Source: Streblospio benedicti (Eukaryota; Annelida; Polychaeta; Spionida; Spionidae). From it: a DNA stretch of 64,000 nucleotides. Positions 60,798 to 64,000 of the stretch are shown one piece after another. The translations under genes and the position numbers were made by a program. The stretch lies in NCBI GenBank assembly GCA_019095985.1, contig CM032661.1:28918251-28982250 (forward strand). Direction: 5' to 3'. Positions within the stretch are counted from its first letter, which is position 1. Each line of letters starts with the position of its first letter. The notes under the pieces were generated by a model. It searched no databases. It saw only the letters and a program-made list of their open reading frames with translations, and was not told the DNA's origin.

Positions 60798-61193
60798 ATG
60801 TCTGCCGTGGTGACAGATTTTTTCGTGCATCTGTGGAAGCTTCTAGTGAAAGGATTCAACAACCTCAAGTTGATCAAGATGATTAAAGATCTTTACGAAG
60901 AGAGGAAGTACGGCAAGATGGCTGAGATGTGGGGCCACTGGACCAACTCCGCAATCCTGTCGGGTGGAGGCTATAACATCGTGCCCACCCCTGAGGCTGA
61001 ATCCTGGCTGATCCAAGACCTCATGGCTTCAGGCGACGCTGATAGGACGGAGAGAATGATCAGTGCAGCAGAGAAATTTCCCATCATGTATGCGCAAGAA
61101 GCAAAGAAGGTGACCGTTCTTCAGCAAGTGAGCAAAACGAAGATGAGCAAGTTGGCGATCGCTATGAAAAAGGCGATCGTCAAGAGGAGCTAG
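60798..61193 (+). CDS. unrecognised 131-residue basic helical protein
   Basis: Intact single-exon ORF, clearly GC-richer than its AT-rich flanks. The ATG (context AAGATGT) is the first after an in-frame upstream TAA, and an AATAAA follows the stop by about 140 bp, so the coding region looks whole. Residues 1-50 are predicted as amphipathic helix with regularly spaced Leu/Ile and Lys (VHLWKLLVKGF, KLIKMIKDLYEERK). A Gly/Pro segment follows (GGGYNIVPTPEAESW, 56-70), then helices AERMIS-like 80-110 and a Lys-rich C-terminus (KMSKLAIAMKKAIVKRS). There are no Cys, no signal peptide and no transmembrane span. I recognise no domain. A small adaptor or nucleic-acid/membrane-surface protein is possible, but this is guesswork. 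Confidence 0.65.
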   Translation: MSAVVTDFFVHLWKLLVKGFNNLKLIKMIKDLYEERKYGKMAEMWGHWTNSAILSGGGYNIVPTPEAESWLIQDLMASGDADRTERMISAAEKFPIMYAQEAKKVTVLQQVSKTKMSKLAIAMKKAIVKRS

Positions 61194-61335
61194 ACGATTG
61201 CTCTAGTGAGGTCACTGCAGTTGCACCACACCCCTTGGAACCCTTATAGCGGAGACTCCAGGTTCCACGCCCAGAGACTTTGCAGTGACGACGCAACAAT
61301 AGAGACTTTTATACATAAAATCTGGCAATAGTTTG

Positions 61336-61341
61336 AATAAA
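61336..61341 (+). terminator. poly(A) signal of the 131-residue gene
   Basis: AATAAA about 140 bp after the stop codon, followed by T-rich DNA typical of a downstream element. Confidence 0.6.
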
Positions 61342-61594
61342 TGAATCACTCTTTCCCTCTCCTACTTTTGTTTTTTTGTTTTTGCTTGCTTTATTTATTA
61401 TTTGAATTAAATACATCAATTATTACCTCAAGTCAAGTTTTTCGACTGAAATACAAGCTATATGTAGCAATATGATAATAATGAAATATTTATAAACAAA
61501 CATACACGATACATAAACAGGACCAGGAATTGTTGAATGCTGTACATTGTTTCTCCACAGCACAAACTACGAAACACTGAGACTTGTCAAGAGT

Positions 61595-61735
61595 TGAGGC
61601 CTTGAACATTGTTTATTCACTCCTCCTTTATGGCTCATTAGTTGACTGATCAAGGGAAGCAAAATATGTTTGCATGAGAGATATACAAAATGCAGCTCCC
61701 GTGATAGCTTGTGGGCCATGTCCAATAATCAATTT
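61595..61735 (+). pseudogene. possible LINE reverse transcriptase remnant
   Basis: The + strand reads LNIVYSLLLYGSLVD, then a stop, and later IQNAAPVIACG. This is similar in order to the 'YNSLIYPHLLYGSLVW...LQNRAARIICG' segment of LINE reverse transcriptases. It is short and decayed, and lies directly upstream of the element block shared with 7030-7252, which favours a LINE origin for that block. Confidence 0.38.
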
Positions 61736-62200
61736 TGGTGCTTGGTTGAAATATTGATTTTTTCTTGCTGGCTGAATAAGATGCATATGGACAAATGAAA
61801 CAGCTTTGTTAATATGATTTTTTGATGCAATAATTCTGTGATTTATTGTAGTTTAATTGGGACCGTTTGAGTACTACGTTCAACGTTACTAGTAGACTTA
61901 CGTCATACGTTATACGCACACGGGTATGACGTACACGCACGTTGTAAACATACTAAGTGCATTGAATATCATTAAAAATGTCATAAAAGCGCTTCTAGAA
62001 AACAAAATTTAATTGGCAGAGCGCCCAAAATCGAATCACTTCGGTGTCGCCTCATACCTCATAGTTGTGTAAAGTTTGAACGAAATCTGTGGAACGGTAA
62101 AAGCTTTAGCTTGTCCGGAGACATACATACATACATAGATGCATAGAAACAAAGTGATCACAAGGCTTTCGCTTCAGCTACTGAAGCGACGCAATAAGTA
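61730..62200 (+). mobile_element. ACAT-bearing element, copy B, with insert
   Basis: Matches 7030-7252 on both sides of about 175 bases (61777-61951) not present there. It then has a short (ACAT)n near 62121-62137 and the terminal hairpin CGCTTCAG-CTA-CTGAAGCG at 62170-62188, followed by ACGCAAT. Only about four ACAT units are present, against over one hundred in copy A. Confidence 0.6.
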
Positions 62201-62470
62201 AAAGAAAAAGAGGCGGGGCAGACCCTTCCTGTTGCCTGTCACTACCACTGCATTGTGAAGATACCCAACAGCAACCGGTCCCATGTAAACATGTTTACAA
62301 CCCATTCATTAGCCCACACACACCTCATTACTTTAAGTGAAGAACACAAACAGAAAACAACACCAGAAAACTAGCACACACAAAAACGGGCACCCTCAGT
62401 CCCTGTCCCTGACACATATAATCCAATGCCAAAATGCACGAGCCGCTTCTAATCAACTTCATAGGAGTAA

Positions 62471-62570
62471 TAGAATAGAATAGAATAGAATAGAATAGAA
62501 TAGAATAGAATAGAATAGAATAGAATAGAATAGAATAGAATAGAATAGAATAGAATAGAATAGAATAGAA
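62471..62570. repeat. (TAGAA)20 microsatellite
   Basis: Exactly twenty perfect pentanucleotide units. Open frames across it are artefacts. Confidence 0.98.
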
Positions 62571-62599
62571 ACATTCGTTTCGGATTAATCCCATATAAA

Positions 62600-64000
62600 A
62601 GACATAAGACATGCATATATACATAATTAAATAGTAAATAAATAAAACCGTGCATAAAATCACAAACATATCACAGAATTTATAATTATTGAGTCTGAAC
62701 TAAAATATTATTGCACTTTTCAATTCTGTTTGTAAAATTTAATATGTGTACTTTCTAATATTAACATTAAAAGCACTGATATTTTTCAACAACATATTAT
62801 GTGATATAGAAGCTCTTCTATCTAAATTAAACAACATTCTAAGAATAACCAACTTTTTTTAATGAGAAAATTCCCAATGGTGACTTCACAATAACAGGAC
62901 CCCTCACAAAGCACGACACTTAACATAAACCTGCACAGTTTTCTGTATAGTGTTACTAATATATTCAGATAAAGGCATTGCCTTATAGATGGCCAACCCT
63001 TAGATTTTGACCTACAGACTGTTGACAATCGACATAATTATTGCTTAAAAAATTACTTGTACGTGTACAAGCCATTATATTTAGAAATTAATTCTTCGCT
63101 TTTTTTCATGCAGTCTGGTCTTGTTTTTGTTTGTTTTGTCTTTTTAATTTTTTTTATAACAATATTGTAAAACTACGGGCTTATGCATAGTTCCCCCCAT
63201 GAGTGTAATTTATACCTTTTGAATCAACATTTTATCATGACTCGAGTCAAACCAGTATCTTATAATGAGATCTACTTGTGTCACTAGAAATATAATAATG
63301 GTTATTTTGATTGGTATCCTATCTAGTAATCGAACTGCGAAGTTAATTAATAATCAAACTGCGAAGTTAAGACACTCCTAGTCTCATAGGAGCTGCGAAG
63401 TAGAGTTTTATTGCCATGCAATTGCCTAATTTTTATAACATTAGAATAATGGTCGCTTTTTGAGGACATTATGATTGAAATTAAAGTATAATAAAAAATG
63501 TCTTTTATGCCATTGGAATCTCATTTATAGCATATTTATATGTTGTGCGTACAAGATAACATATGCAAATAACTTTTGTATGTAAACTAAAACACCTTTA
63601 TGTTTAAAAAATTGTCATTGTAAACCAAAAAGGGCAAGATTCAAGTAATGATGGGGTATATATTTAACTGATTATCATTAACGCTTAGTTATTAAAATCG
63701 GTGAAATAATGTGGACAGTGTTATGACTTCTATGGCATGTATGGTGGTATTGATTGAGGCCATTTGAGGATACCGATGCTGGATAGATGATGTATTAATT
63801 TACAGCATGCACGTATGCTTACTACGTTGTGACGTACACCGGTTAATCAACGTAAGTAAAGCATTTACGTCACGTGTATGTTGGAGCGAGTACTGTTTGT
63901 TTACGAACTAAACCGAAGCACTTTCGTAAATATTATGGTGTCCCCTTTTATTTTTTAACGAGATTGCAGGAAGTTGTCCGTTTTCTAATCAATAAGCATC
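62600..64000. other. AT-rich end of window, no gene seen
   Basis: A short triple repeat of CTGCGAAGT lies at about 63335-63400. I see nothing else of note. Confidence 0.4.

Overview
This is animal genomic DNA, very probably from a marine invertebrate. It is AT-rich with long microsatellites, tRNA-derived SINEs, LINE remnants and many small non-autonomous DNA transposons. Real coding exons are few, GC-rich, and bounded by GT/AG splice signals and Kozak starts. I cannot name the species. An amphioxus, acorn worm or lophotrochozoan are all possible. The scaffold has a 100-base gap at 28007-28106 and one ambiguous base at 30588.

Layout. 1-12.9 kb: no supported gene; repeats (a 169-bp tandem pair, MITEs, a SINE, a CR1/L2-like LINE remnant, a 464-bp ACAT array) and a possible cis-regulatory block near 4.1-4.3 kb. 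12.9-26.1 kb: two large paralogous first coding exons on the + strand, at 13164-14199 and 25143-26127. Each encodes a long low-complexity N-terminus ending in a GxxGxGKT P-loop, each ends in a GTAGGT donor in phase 1, and both look like an RGK-type (Rad/Gem/Kir) small GTPase. No exon with the rest of a G domain was recognised between or after them, which suggests alternative first exons or a partial tandem duplication. A shorter copy of the first exon's start codon region lies 228 bp upstream of it. 26.1-33.7 kb: repeats and nothing coding that I can support. 33.8-41.0 kb: a tandem duplication of about 3.4-3.8 kb units. The second unit carries a 1.1-kb TIR element with an 8-bp target duplication, and the first unit preserves the empty site. 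41-48.4 kb: MITEs, a SINE and a second 1.1-kb TIR element.

48.4-50.5 kb, minus strand: a complete three-exon gene for a 100-residue secreted Cys-rich protein, with TATA box, signal peptide, phase-1 introns and poly(A) signal. Its first intron holds nested inverted repeats, including 95-bp near-perfect arms. 54.0-54.4 kb: a housekeeping-type promoter (ETS, ZNF143-like and YY1-like sites) followed by a credible donor and acceptor pair. 60.8-61.2 kb: an intact single-exon gene for an unrecognised 131-residue basic protein with its own poly(A) signal. 61.5-64 kb: a LINE-like remnant and a second copy of the element that carries the ACAT array. No rRNA, stand-alone tRNA, CRISPR array or prokaryotic feature was seen.
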